From Magnetospirillum sp. XM-1 (lineage in GTDB: Bacteria > Pseudomonadota > Alphaproteobacteria > Rhodospirillales > Magnetospirillaceae): DNA of 64,000 nucleotides. Positions 8,195 through 15,850 of the stretch are shown here, piece after piece. The notes beneath the pieces were generated by a model. The model was not told the DNA's origin. It made no database searches and was given only the letters and a program-made list of their open reading frames with translations. Made by a program: the position numbers and the translations under genes. The stretch spans positions 1,736,001 to 1,800,000 of the forward strand of contig NZ_LN997848.1 in NCBI RefSeq assembly GCF_001511835.1. Direction: 5' to 3'. Numbering within the stretch: position 1 is the stretch's first letter; every line of letters begins with the position of its first letter.

Positions 8195-8818
8195 TTAGTT
8201 CCAGACTTCTTCGCCGCCGGTGGCGACTTCCTCGCCCTCGACCGGGTCGAAGTCGTCGCGGGCGTCCTTACGGCCACCCAGACGCTCACCCTCGCCCAGC
8301 TTCTGCATGTTATTGAGGAACATGCCGATGCCCTTGTTGCCCTTGACCTCGTAGGCGTAGGGGTAGGACAGGGTGGCGCGGACGTAGCAGCCCGCGTACA
8401 TCTCGTCCGCCACGTTGGCGTCGTCGATCTTGAGGGGGCGACCGTCCGGGCCCTTCTTGCTGGACACCACGGACGGACGGGTCTTGGTCTTAACCTGGAT
8501 GAAGACGGAGCCTTTCGGCACGGCGGGGTCGTATTCGCCGCCCTTCATCTTGCTCTCGGCGGACCGGATCAGCATCCGATAGCCTTCCGGCTTCTCGCCG
8601 CCAAACTTCTTGGTCCAGTCTTCCTGGGCCACGGTCTTGATGGCTTCCTTGATCGCCTGGAACTCGGCGGTCTTCTGGGCCTCCGGGTCGAAGATCAGGA
8701 CGCAGGAATACCACTCGACACCGTCGTCATTGGCCACCGCCTCAACGAGGTGCGGGTAGCTCAGACGGGCGCGGGGGGTCTTGAAGGTCGTGTCCTTAGC
8801 GTTGCTCGGCTTGCTCAT
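8195..8818 (-). CDS. Phage single-stranded-DNA-binding protein (DUF2815 type)
   Basis: A 207-residue protein starting MSKPSNAKDTTFKTPRARLSY, with a beta-rich middle and a very acidic C-terminal tail (DDFDPVEGEEV...EEVWN). The order of conserved segments (TPRARLSYPHL, EWYSCVLIFDP, FIQVKTKTRP, MYAGCYVRATLS) is that of the DUF2815 family, phage proteins related in fold to T7 gp2.5. The acidic tail is the usual docking site for partner enzymes. It lies directly downstream of the DUF2800 nuclease gene, the standard pairing for this family. Role: coating ssDNA during phage replication and recombination. Confidence 0.88.
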   Translation of the reverse strand: MSKPSNAKDTTFKTPRARLSYPHLVEAVANDDGVEWYSCVLIFDPEAQKTAEFQAIKEAIKTVAQEDWTKKFGGEKPEGYRMLIRSAESKMKGGEYDPAVPKGSVFIQVKTKTRPSVVSSKKGPDGRPLKIDDANVADEMYAGCYVRATLSYPYAYEVKGNKGIGMFLNNMQKLGEGERLGGRKDARDDFDPVEGEEVATGGEEVWN

Positions 8819-8839
8819 TTTAGGCGTCTCTCTTTCGTG

Positions 8840-10087
8840 TCAGTCGTTGAACTCGTCTTGCGCGTTGCGGCGTCCGGGGACCGACCCCCGCTCGTCGCTT
8901 TCACGGGCCATAGTGCTGCCGCTGCTTTCCTTCACGGTCAGCGCGGCCAGCGCCTCCCGGTCATCCTTGGACATCAGCTTCTCCACCTGGGCCGGCGTCA
9001 GGAGGGACTTCTTGAACAAGTCCCCGTCGTCCAGCCCCAGCAGTCGAAGCGCCTCGGCGGTGGTCTCTTCATCTTCGGCCCACTTCCGCGTGGCGCGCTT
9101 CGGCACCAACTTCCAGCCGGGGACCGCGTCCCCCTGCTCCAGGCGCTGATAGGCGTAGGCCCTCACCGCCTTGATCCAGTTCTCAACATCCTCGGCTGCA
9201 TTCAAAATACGTGCGATTTCGTCCGGCGTCAACTCGGACAAATCATCCGAAAACTCGGACATCGCGTTTTCCAGGGACTGCTCCCGGAGCTTGGGGCAGA
9301 AACCCGCCGCTCCGCAGAACTTGCACCAGGAGCCGGCGGCCAACGGCGCGTCGGGCTCCAGGGTCCGCCGGGCCGCCGCCAGCACATCCGACCGCCACTC
9401 CAGCAGCTCGTAGGCGTCCACGGTGGCGCGGCGCACCGGGCCGTCCTTGTGGGGCGCACGCGGCTGCACGATGACCACCTCGACGGAGGTCACGGGCTTG
9501 CCGGGCGGCAGCGCCAGGGTGGCCCCCAGCGCGTAATAGAGGGCTTGGCGGTTGACGCTCTCGATACCCGTGCCGGACCCGGTCCGGGCCTCCACAGGCA
9601 CGCCGCGCCCGTACTTGAGGTCGAAGACGTGCAGCGACCGGGCCCCGCTCTTATAGATGACGGCGTCGGCGGTGCCGAACATCTGGGTGAAGTTCACCCC
9701 CAGATCGAACTTCTGCTCGACCATCAGGATGTCGCCGTCGTCCGGATTGAAGTCCGCCCGGACGGCGTCCACGTAGATTTGGACGGCCTCAATCATCTCG
9801 TCGGTCACTTCAAACCAACGGAACTTCTTGAGCGCGAGGGCGTCCGGCTTCTTGGGTGCGATGACTTCCGTCTCGGAGCAAATCCAGCTCCCCAGGAACT
9901 CGTCCGGGCTTCGTCCGTGGGTCAGGCAGTCCTCGCCCAGAGCATGGGCGGCGGTGCCTTCGGCGGCGAAGTCGGACCCCTCGTCCTTGAGGTTGGCGGT
10001 CAGCCGGACGGAGCCGGGGCATTCCCACCACCGATAGCACGACGACGCGCCCAGCGTGGCGTGCAGCTTGGGGCCGTGCTCGGTCAT
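8840..10087 (-). CDS. DUF2800 Cas4-like PD-(D/E)XK nuclease (phage)
   Basis: A 415-residue protein. The N-terminus SSCYRWWECPGSVRL and the downstream EGTAAHALGE match the DUF2800 family. Nuclease core residues are visible as FNPDDGDILMVEQKFD and LHVFDLKYGRGVPVEA (D-x-K-type motif). Near residue 295 the pattern CKFCGAAGFCP, with the N-terminal Cys, suggests the Cas4/AddB-like Fe-S cluster. Such enzymes act as 5'-3' resection exonucleases in phage recombination. The start ATG overlaps the stop of the upstream gene (ATGA). Confidence 0.87.
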   Translation of the reverse strand: MTEHGPKLHATLGASSCYRWWECPGSVRLTANLKDEGSDFAAEGTAAHALGEDCLTHGRSPDEFLGSWICSETEVIAPKKPDALALKKFRWFEVTDEMIEAVQIYVDAVRADFNPDDGDILMVEQKFDLGVNFTQMFGTADAVIYKSGARSLHVFDLKYGRGVPVEARTGSGTGIESVNRQALYYALGATLALPPGKPVTSVEVVIVQPRAPHKDGPVRRATVDAYELLEWRSDVLAAARRTLEPDAPLAAGSWCKFCGAAGFCPKLREQSLENAMSEFSDDLSELTPDEIARILNAAEDVENWIKAVRAYAYQRLEQGDAVPGWKLVPKRATRKWAEDEETTAEALRLLGLDDGDLFKKSLLTPAQVEKLMSKDDREALAALTVKESSGSTMARESDERGSVPGRRNAQDEFND

Positions 10088-10458
10088 TGCATCACCTTGG
10101 GGGCGTTGTCCATCAGGACGGCGGCAGTCTCGGCTAGGGCCATGCCGACCACCTTGTTGTAGTAGGCCAGATCGACCTCGATGGAGAGGGCCTCGTCGCT
10201 TTCTTCGACGATCTCGGTCTTCGGACGGGGCAGAACCAGGGTGTCGCCGTCCTCGAAGCAGATGGCGAAGCCGATGACGAACTTCTTTTCGTCCTCCCCG
10301 ACCTCCGGGGCGCCGTCGGCGCCGTTGAGCAACCTGCCATACTGGGCCAGCAGCCCGGCCATGTGGTCGATCAGGGCAGCGGCAGGGGGCGGGAGACGCC
10401 CGTCACGCAGGGCCTCGCCCAGATCGACGGCGGTGATGATGTTGGGATGGTGTTCCAT
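10084..10458 (-). CDS. Phage protein of unknown function (124 aa)
   Basis: A 124-residue acidic protein (MEHHPNIITAVDLGEALRDG). A beta-strand pair in the centre (FVIGFAICFEDGDTLVLPRP) and a helical end are visible. AACAGGAG in the leader gives a good ribosome binding site. It overlaps the DUF2800 start by four bases, so the two are probably co-translated. No family is recognised. Confidence 0.7.
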   Translation of the reverse strand: MEHHPNIITAVDLGEALRDGRLPPPAAALIDHMAGLLAQYGRLLNGADGAPEVGEDEKKFVIGFAICFEDGDTLVLPRPKTEIVEESDEALSIEVDLAYYNKVVGMALAETAAVLMDNAPKVMQ

Positions 10459-10473
10459 AGTGCGGTGCTCCTG

Positions 10474-11223
10474 TTAGGCCGCGAAGGACTTGGCGGCGCG
10501 GGCGTAGGCGGCGGCGGGCATGTCAGAGACACGTTCGACATCGAACTCGTTCTTGAGCTTCTCGACGCCGGCCTTCATGCCGTGGGTGTTGCAGTAGTCG
10601 CGGACCAGGGACTGAACTTCCTCCTTGGTCCAGGCTTTCTCCTCCGCGACGGCCTCCTCGGCGTCGTCCGAAAGCTGCTGGACGGCCTCGAAGCCGGCCA
10701 ACGCGGACTTGAAGACCTCCAGCAGCGCGCCGAACCGCTTCTCGTCCGCCTTCATCAGGACTTCGGTGGTGAGCGCGTTGCTGGTGTTGAGCTGCCGCAG
10801 CTCGTCGGCGGACCCCACCGAGTTCATGCGGTCCTCAAAGGCAGTCGCCCATTCGGACAGGTCCGTGAAGGTTTCCTCCAGGCTGCCGTCCGCGAAGTTC
10901 AGCGAGTAGACGGTGGCCTCTTCGGGCTTCGCGGCGACCTCCTTCTTCGGACGGCCACGGGACTTCTTCTCCTCGGTGGCGGCCACGGGCTCGGGCTCGG
11001 CGGGGGCTGGGGGCGCAGTCACCGCCGTCTCGGCGTGGGCCTGGGCGACCATCGCCATGGCCTGGGCCTGCTCGGGGGTGGGGCGGACCACCGGGGCAGC
11101 CGCGTAACCGGTGGCCGGGTCCGTGCCCAGCCCGATATGGACCAGGGCGGTCAGGGTGTTCAGCGCCTTGGTGAGGTTGGCCAGCTCCTCGGGGCTGTTG
11201 GCCGTGATCTTGACTTCAAACAT
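10474..11223 (-). CDS. Phage protein with AT-hook-like linker (249 aa)
   Basis: A 249-residue protein in three parts: a helical N-terminus beginning MFEVKITANSPEELANL, a Pro/Ala/Glu linker (residues ~65-95) carrying KSRGRPKKE, an AT-hook-like DNA-binding motif, and an acidic C-terminal region with a short basic helix near the end. Leader contains CGAAACAGGAGACACC, the best copy of the repeated start-associated element. It lies between the helicase and the 124-aa gene. A DNA-binding helper of replication is possible, but this is inference. Confidence 0.7.
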   Translation of the reverse strand: MFEVKITANSPEELANLTKALNTLTALVHIGLGTDPATGYAAAPVVRPTPEQAQAMAMVAQAHAETAVTAPPAPAEPEPVAATEEKKSRGRPKKEVAAKPEEATVYSLNFADGSLEETFTDLSEWATAFEDRMNSVGSADELRQLNTSNALTTEVLMKADEKRFGALLEVFKSALAGFEAVQQLSDDAEEAVAEEKAWTKEEVQSLVRDYCNTHGMKAGVEKLKNEFDVERVSDMPAAAYARAAKSFAA

Positions 11224-11247
11224 GGTGTCTCCTGTTTCGTCTGTCGC

Positions 11248-12558
11248 TTAATCGTACAAACCGGACAAAGTCCGGCACTTACGGGTCAGCACACGAAGCA
11301 CCGCTTCGTCCACGGACCCGGCCAGGGCCACGAACCGGGCGGACATGGCGACCTGTTTCGACAGGTGCCATATCCGGTCCGCAGCCTGATGGTTATCGCC
11401 GGGGGTCCAAGACCCCTCGACGAAGATAACGTCGTCGGCGGCGTCCAGGCGGATCGCCTCGCCCACCGATTTGATCTGCCCGATGAAGACCCGCGTCTCC
11501 GGGTCCGTCTGGAACAGGTCGATGTTCTTCTGGGCGTCAGCCGTGCCGCCATAGACCATGACGGCGCCGTAGGCCCCCAGGCGGCGGTGCAGCTCCTCTA
11601 GCACGGCCCGGTGCCAGCCATAGATGACCAGCTTGTTCTTGGACCCGGACAGCAGCTCGTCCTGCACCAGCTCCGCGACAGCGCGGGCCTTCACAATGCC
11701 GGTGAGCCGCCGCAGCGTCGCCAGCATGGCGTCGTCCGCCTCCGGCAGCTCGTCCTTGGACAGCAGCGCCTTGAGCTGGAGGCCCTCCGGAGAGTTCTCC
11801 AGGGCCCGCAGCTCGTCCGAGACAGCATCGGGCTCCACATAGAGAGGGGCGCCCCAGATGACGCGGGGGCGCTCCGGCCAGACTTCTTCCTTGGTCCGCC
11901 GCAGCATCACACCGGACAGCCGGTCCTTGAGTTCGCCCAGGTTCTTGCCACCCATCACCCGGCGGAACCCGGTCTTGCGGTCCGTCACGATGTTGCAGTA
12001 GCGCCGCTCGAAGGCGTCCTGGCCCATGGGTTTGCCGTTGTCCCGGATGGCGTCCGGGCAGTTGGTGTAGAGCATGGTCCACAGCTCGCCGGGGTGGTTA
12101 GGCGACGGCGTGCCGGACAGGGCCCAGCGGTGCCCCGACTTATGGATCAGCCCGTACTTCCCCAGCACCTTGCGGGTGATCTGGGCATCCGGGGATTTGA
12201 GCCGGTGGCTCTCGTCCATGACCAGCACGTCCCAGCGGCCAGCCGATAGCTGGTTGAATACCCCGTCAGCCAGCACCTGCTCGTAGGATACAACGACCAC
12301 GTCGCGGTCCGGAATGCGCTGGGTGGTGGAGCCGATGACGTGGACGGGCAGGGGAAAGTTCCCCCACTCCATCCACTCCCGGCCCCAATTCACCCGCGCC
12401 TTCGCCGTCGTGACGACAAGCACCCTTTCGGCCCCCAGGTTCCCGGCGGCGCGAATGGCTTGAGGGGTCTTCCCCAAGCGCATTCCGTCTCCGAGGATCG
12501 CACCCTTGCGCCCGGACAAAAACGCGACGCCGGTTTCCTGATAGCCGTAGAGGTCCAT
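11248..12558 (-). CDS. SNF2-family (SMARCAL1-like) phage helicase/translocase
   Basis: A 436-residue SF2 ATPase. Visible motifs: Q-like LYGYQETGVAFL, Walker A GDGMRLGKT, motif Ia VLVVTTAKARVNWGRE, DESH box in VMDESHRLKSP, motif III LSGTPSPNHPGELW, and C-terminal motifs KLVIYGWHRAVLEEL and QAADRIWHLSK. This is the compact SNF2 protein that accompanies PolA, DUF2800 and DUF2815 in many prophages, probably for branch migration or fork remodelling. I start at ATG 12558, which shares its A with the upstream stop (TAATG). The longer frame to 12633 overlaps that gene. Confidence 0.9.
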   Translation of the reverse strand: MDLYGYQETGVAFLSGRKGAILGDGMRLGKTPQAIRAAGNLGAERVLVVTTAKARVNWGREWMEWGNFPLPVHVIGSTTQRIPDRDVVVVSYEQVLADGVFNQLSAGRWDVLVMDESHRLKSPDAQITRKVLGKYGLIHKSGHRWALSGTPSPNHPGELWTMLYTNCPDAIRDNGKPMGQDAFERRYCNIVTDRKTGFRRVMGGKNLGELKDRLSGVMLRRTKEEVWPERPRVIWGAPLYVEPDAVSDELRALENSPEGLQLKALLSKDELPEADDAMLATLRRLTGIVKARAVAELVQDELLSGSKNKLVIYGWHRAVLEELHRRLGAYGAVMVYGGTADAQKNIDLFQTDPETRVFIGQIKSVGEAIRLDAADDVIFVEGSWTPGDNHQAADRIWHLSKQVAMSARFVALAGSVDEAVLRVLTRKCRTLSGLYD

Positions 12559-12758
12559 TACCGGCGGCGTCCGAAGTTGACGCGTGTGACGTTGCCCTGC
12601 GGCAGAACGTCTTGGGAATATGCAGGACTGCATTCCTCGGACTGGAGCAGCGCCTTCGTGCTCTCGATGGGGCCGGGCACGTCAAAGTCCAGGAACGCGG
12701 TTTCGTACCACGAAGCCCAGCGGCGGAGTTCGGCTAACAAAATCTCTTGCTGTTTCAT
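12558..12758 (-). CDS. First gene of phage early operon, unknown (66 aa)
   Basis: A 66-residue protein (MKQQEILLAELRRWASWYET). It starts at ATG 12758 with GGAGG upstream and ends coupled to the helicase gene. The N-terminal half is an amphipathic helix with several Trp and Tyr; the rest is extended and basic at the end (NFGRRR). No family is known to me. As the promoter-proximal gene of the leftward operon it could be a small regulator, but nothing in the sequence proves that. Confidence 0.6.
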   Translation of the reverse strand: MKQQEILLAELRRWASWYETAFLDFDVPGPIESTKALLQSEECSPAYSQDVLPQGNVTRVNFGRRR

Positions 12759-13039
12759 CGCACTGCGCCTCCAGGCGCTTCTCCGCTTTTCCCTGGACGA
12801 TCCCCCTCCGACAGGGGAGGGCGACACTCAATTTACGTGAACCGTGGGGGAAGTCAAGCCTATCCGATTTTGGATAACGCGCAGTAATACCATATCGGAC
12901 AAACCGTTGCCCCGCCTGGGTTTTTACCGGATAGCGCGTAGTCATTTTGAGTACGATTTAGCTTGCGGAAACCGGACGATACCATATATCGTCTTTGTAT
13001 CAGGGGGCACCCACCAACGCCCAACTCAGGATGACGACC
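12759..13039. promoter_or_regulatory. Divergent phage control region with repeated operator-like sequences
   Basis: This 281-base gap separates the leftward early operon from the rightward repressor gene and is more AT-rich than its surroundings. It holds a hyphenated palindrome ACGATA-N5-TATCGT (12976-12992). It also holds a 17-base direct repeat with 14 matches, GGATAACGCGCAGTAAT at 12872 and GGATAGCGCGTAGTCAT at 12929, and the octamer TACCATAT twice (12888 and 12980, the second inside the palindrome). The layout is that of a lysogeny switch with several repressor sites. The promoter hexamers could not be placed with confidence. Confidence 0.6.
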
Positions 13040-13528
13040 ATGCCAAAATCTCCTCCCCGCTTTCTATCAAAGCCCGCCGAGAGCCTTGACGAGGTCGAGC
13101 AGCAACTGACCCCCGAGATGCTGTCGCGGCAGGATTTCGCCCGCCGGCTCCAACGCCTGATGAAGGCCCGAGGCTGGAACCAAGCCGAGCTGGCCAAGCA
13201 CGCTTTCGGCACCATCACGGACCGCCGCGGCTACGAGACACCTCAAGGCAAGGACAGCGTCTCCGGCTATTTGGCCGGGAAGCGGATGCCCGGTCCGAAG
13301 AAGCTGTCGCTGCTGGCGCGGGCTCTGGGCGTCGAGCCCGAGGAGCTGCTGCCCAACATCATCGCGTCCGCTGCCGAGAACGAGCATCTCTCTTTCTCCA
13401 TGCGTGAGCTGGCCGGGCACCCTGGCCGGGTATGGGTGACGATCAACCGCCTGCTGCCCACCTCCACCGCCTTGAAGATCGGCCTGCTGATCGAGGAGGC
13501 GGACATGGCCATGGCCGCCAGTGGCTGA
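13040..13528 (+). CDS. Phage repressor-like XRE-family regulator
   Basis: A 162-residue protein with a helix-turn-helix at about residues 30-95 (FARRLQRLMKARGWNQAELAKHAF...VSGYLAGKRMPGPKKLSLLARALGV), typical of XRE/Cro-CI domains. The C-terminal ~60 residues (RVWVTINRLLPTSTALKIGLLIEEAD) are short, with no Ser-Lys autoprotease, so induction is probably not by LexA-type self-cleavage. I use ATG 13040 (AGGA nine bases upstream); ATG 13031 is the alternative. It diverges from the early operon across an operator-like region. Confidence 0.82.
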   Translation: MPKSPPRFLSKPAESLDEVEQQLTPEMLSRQDFARRLQRLMKARGWNQAELAKHAFGTITDRRGYETPQGKDSVSGYLAGKRMPGPKKLSLLARALGVEPEELLPNIIASAAENEHLSFSMRELAGHPGRVWVTINRLLPTSTALKIGLLIEEADMAMAASG

Positions 13529-13820
13529 CGAGCTGCTGACCCAGGACGAGGTCGCGGGCATTCTTCGGTGCTCCAGCGACCACGTCTACCGCCTGCGGCG
13601 GTCCGGACTGCTCCCGTACCTCCCAGGCCGCCCCGTCAAAATCCTTCGCTCCGACCTTGAGGAGTTCATTCGATGCCAAAGATCAACACAGGCCCCAAGC
13701 TCCGGCTCAACAGCGCGGGCGTTTGGGAAATCACTTGGACAGAAAGCGGGCGCAGCAAACGCGCAAGCACTCGGACGAAGGATCGCGCTGTCGCGCTCCA
13801 GGTGCTCTCCGGCTTCTTGA
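13521..13820 (+). CDS. Excisionase-like HTH protein overlapping the integrase gene
   Basis: GTG 13521 opens a frame that overlaps the repressor end by eight bases. Residues 1-50 are a classic excisionase/MerR-like winged helix (LTQDEVAGILRCSSDHVYRL, then LPGRPVKILRSDLEEFI). The stretch after that, ~49 residues rich in Ser, Ala and Arg, is read from the same DNA as the first 148 bases of the integrase, in another frame, and has no family pattern. Role: probable recombination directionality factor for excision. The domain is clear; whether the tail is used is not. Confidence 0.75.
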   Translation: MADELLTQDEVAGILRCSSDHVYRLRRSGLLPYLPGRPVKILRSDLEEFIRCQRSTQAPSSGSTARAFGKSLGQKAGAANAQALGRRIALSRSRCSPAS

Positions 13821-14722
13821 ACGGGAGGTCTGAGACGCTGGACCAGCCGGTCCTCTTCTCGTCCGTTTGGTCCGATTATATGACGGAGCATGTCGAACTG
13901 CGCTGCGCGACCCCGGCGCGGGTGCGGAACTCCGGAGCACTGCTTCTGTCTTCATTTAAAGATCGGGACGTGCGCGATATTAAGCCGTCCGATATTCAGC
14001 GTCATGTGGCTGATCGAATTTCTGGGCGCATCGGAACCGACGGCAAGGTCAAGCCCTCAACCGTCCGGTTGGAGCTGGAGCACATGAAGGCAGCCATCAA
14101 CCACGCCATCAAGCACCGGCGCCTTGCCTCCACGGACGCGCCGATCATCGAGCTGCCGGCCAAGGCCCCGCCGAGGGACAAGTGGTTGGACGAGGAGCAG
14201 GAGGCAGACCTGCTGGCCAAGCTGGAGGCCCTGACGGCGCGAGAGGGCCGGGTGAACCGGGTCCACCTCTTCACCGCCATCGCCCTCAACACCGCGTCGC
14301 GCAAACGCGCCATTGAGACGCTGCGCTGGGCGAAGGTGGACCTGGACGCCCGGCTGATCGACTTCCGCGACGCCACGATCCAGAAGACCAAGAAGCGCCG
14401 GGTGCCGGTGCCCATTTCGGACCGTCTGCTGCCGCTGCTGGTGCGCGCCCGCCAGGAGAACCCCGACGGCGAGTTCGTCCTGGGGAATACCTCCTTCATC
14501 TCCCATGCCTTCGAGGCGGCCATGAAGAAGCTGGGCTACCCCTGGGTGACGCCCCACGTCCTCCGGCATACCTGGGGGACGCTGGCCGCCCGTGCCGGCA
14601 AGGATATGTTTGAGATCGCCGGCGTGATGGGCGACAACGTGACCACCGTCCAGGCCAACTACCTGCACCACCACTCGGACCATCTCCGCAGTGCTGTTGA
14701 ACGGGGCAAAATCCGGGCGTAA
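13673..14722 (+). CDS. Phage tyrosine integrase
   Basis: A 349-residue site-specific recombinase. The N-terminal ~60 residues form an arm-binding-like domain, and a SAM-like core-binding domain follows (about 65-150). The catalytic half has the first Arg in NTASRKRAIETLRW, the beta-strand Lys in the TIQKTKKRRVPVP segment, H-x-x-R in HVLRHTWGTLAARAG, and the Tyr in VQANYLHHHSDHL. It inserts and excises the phage. As the outermost gene it marks the right end of the element; a 15-base palindrome that could act as terminator follows its stop. Confidence 0.93.
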   Translation: MPKINTGPKLRLNSAGVWEITWTESGRSKRASTRTKDRAVALQVLSGFLNGRSETLDQPVLFSSVWSDYMTEHVELRCATPARVRNSGALLLSSFKDRDVRDIKPSDIQRHVADRISGRIGTDGKVKPSTVRLELEHMKAAINHAIKHRRLASTDAPIIELPAKAPPRDKWLDEEQEADLLAKLEALTAREGRVNRVHLFTAIALNTASRKRAIETLRWAKVDLDARLIDFRDATIQKTKKRRVPVPISDRLLPLLVRARQENPDGEFVLGNTSFISHAFEAAMKKLGYPWVTPHVLRHTWGTLAARAGKDMFEIAGVMGDNVTTVQANYLHHHSDHLRSAVERGKIRA

Positions 14723-14725
14723 CAT

Positions 14726-14740
14726 GGGGCGTTACGCCCC
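14726..14740 (+). terminator. Palindrome after the integrase gene
   Basis: GGGGCGTTACGCCCC begins four bases after the integrase stop and can fold into a six- or seven-pair stem. No T-run follows, so it is only terminator-like. A second, smaller hairpin (GGGGC-TCT-GCCCC, 14791-14803) lies downstream. The phage attachment core should be in this stretch (about 14,723-14,835), but the partner copy is outside the window and cannot be located. Confidence 0.4.
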
Positions 14741-14837
14741 GCATCGGCGCCAAACGCACCGGACAAAACCGGACGACGCCGACAACCACCGGGGCTCTGC
14801 CCCAACGAGGGCCAGGGTTTCGCCGTCCGATAAGGGT

Positions 14838-14851
14838 TTGACGCAGATCAA
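14838..14851 (+). promoter_or_regulatory. FNR/FixK-type box upstream of the enoyl-CoA hydratase gene
   Basis: TTGACGCAGATCAA matches the FNR/Anr/FixK consensus TTGAT-N4-ATCAA at nine of ten positions, and the flanking T and A extend the palindrome. It lies 70 bases before the start codon at 14921, a distance that suits activation with the transcript starting about 40 bases downstream. Control by oxygen through an FNR-type regulator is therefore likely but is an inference from one site. Confidence 0.6.
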
Positions 14852-14920
14852 ACGAACCGGACGATGACTGGTCCGACCAGTTTCAGGGATTCCCGCCGAA
14901 GATGGCAAGGGAGGTTTGGT

Positions 14921-15706
14921 ATGTCCGAGGTCGAACCCATTCTGATCCGCCAAGACAAGGCAGGCGTCGCCACCCTGACGCTCAACCGCCCGGCGGCCCG
15001 CAATGCCCTGTCGGTGGCCCTGATGACGGAACTGGAACGGGCGCTGGACGCCATCGCCGCCGATCCGTCGGTCAAGGTGGTGGTGCTGGCCGCCAACGGT
15101 CCGGCCTTCTGCGCCGGGCACGATCTCAAGGAGATGCGCTCGCTCACCACGGCCCAGCAGGTGTCGGCGGTGTTCGACCTGTGCTCTCGGGTGATGAAGG
15201 GCATCGTGCGGCTGCCCCAGCCGGTGATCGCCAGGGTCCACGCCATGGCCACGGCGGCCGGCTGCCAGCTGGTGGCCAGCTGCGATCTGGCCTATGCGGC
15301 CCATACGGCGAAGTTCGCCACGCCGGGGGTCAATATCGGGCTGTTCTGCTCGACGCCCATGGTGGCGCTGTCGCGCGCCGTGGGGCGCAAGCAGGCCATG
15401 GAGATGCTGCTGTCGGGCGTGCCGGTGGACGCCGCCACGGCGGAAGGCTGGGGACTGGTCAACCGCGCCGTGGCGCCCGAGGCGCTGGACGGCGCCGTGG
15501 CCGAGATGGCGGGGCTGATCGCCGCCAAGTCCTCCTACACCGTCAAGGTGGGCAAGGAGGCGTTCTACCGCCAGCTGGAGATGGGCCTGGACGACGCCTA
15601 CGCCCATGCGTCGAGGGTGATGACCGAGAACATGCTGGCCCAGGACGCCGCCGAGGGCATCGACGCCTTCCTGGACAAGCGCCCGCCGGTGTGGCGCGGC
15701 TGTTAG
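14921..15706 (+). CDS. Enoyl-CoA hydratase/isomerase family protein
   Basis: A 261-residue crotonase-fold protein. Oxyanion-hole segments are visible: NGPAFCAGHDLKEM, and MATAAGCQLVASCDLAYA for the second. The TPGVNIGLFCSTPMVALSRAVG stretch is family-typical, but the position of the second catalytic Glu is not a Glu, which fits the ECHDC3-like subgroup better than a true beta-oxidation hydratase. Start ATG 14921 has GGGAGG upstream; the frame to 14864 is not needed. It is a single gene next to the prophage end, preceded by an FNR-type box. Confidence 0.88.
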   Translation: MSEVEPILIRQDKAGVATLTLNRPAARNALSVALMTELERALDAIAADPSVKVVVLAANGPAFCAGHDLKEMRSLTTAQQVSAVFDLCSRVMKGIVRLPQPVIARVHAMATAAGCQLVASCDLAYAAHTAKFATPGVNIGLFCSTPMVALSRAVGRKQAMEMLLSGVPVDAATAEGWGLVNRAVAPEALDGAVAEMAGLIAAKSSYTVKVGKEAFYRQLEMGLDDAYAHASRVMTENMLAQDAAEGIDAFLDKRPPVWRGC

Positions 15707-15713
15707 GTCGGCG

Positions 15714-15832
15714 AGCGTTAAATATGAAACGCGCTGTCATGCTGAGCGCAGCGAAGCGTCTTTCAGCCCGAGGCGGTTTGAAAGCCCCTTCGCTTTGGGC
15801 TCAGGGTGACAATTCGTCTCTCATTTAACGCT
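15714..15832. repeat. Nested palindromic intergenic element (119 bases)
   Basis: The outer arms AGCGTTAAAT (15714-15723) and ATTTAACGCT (15823-15832) are perfect inverted copies. Inside them TGTCATGCTGAGC (from 15735) pairs imperfectly with GCTCAGGGTGACA (to about 15811), and AGCGAAG pairs with CTTCGCT. There is no reading frame of note. The inner arm is of a kind found dispersed in many proteobacterial genomes. It looks like a non-autonomous palindromic (MITE- or REP-like) element just after the enoyl-CoA hydratase stop. Confidence 0.65.
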
Positions 15833-15850
15833 TGATGTATTAAGCCCTCG

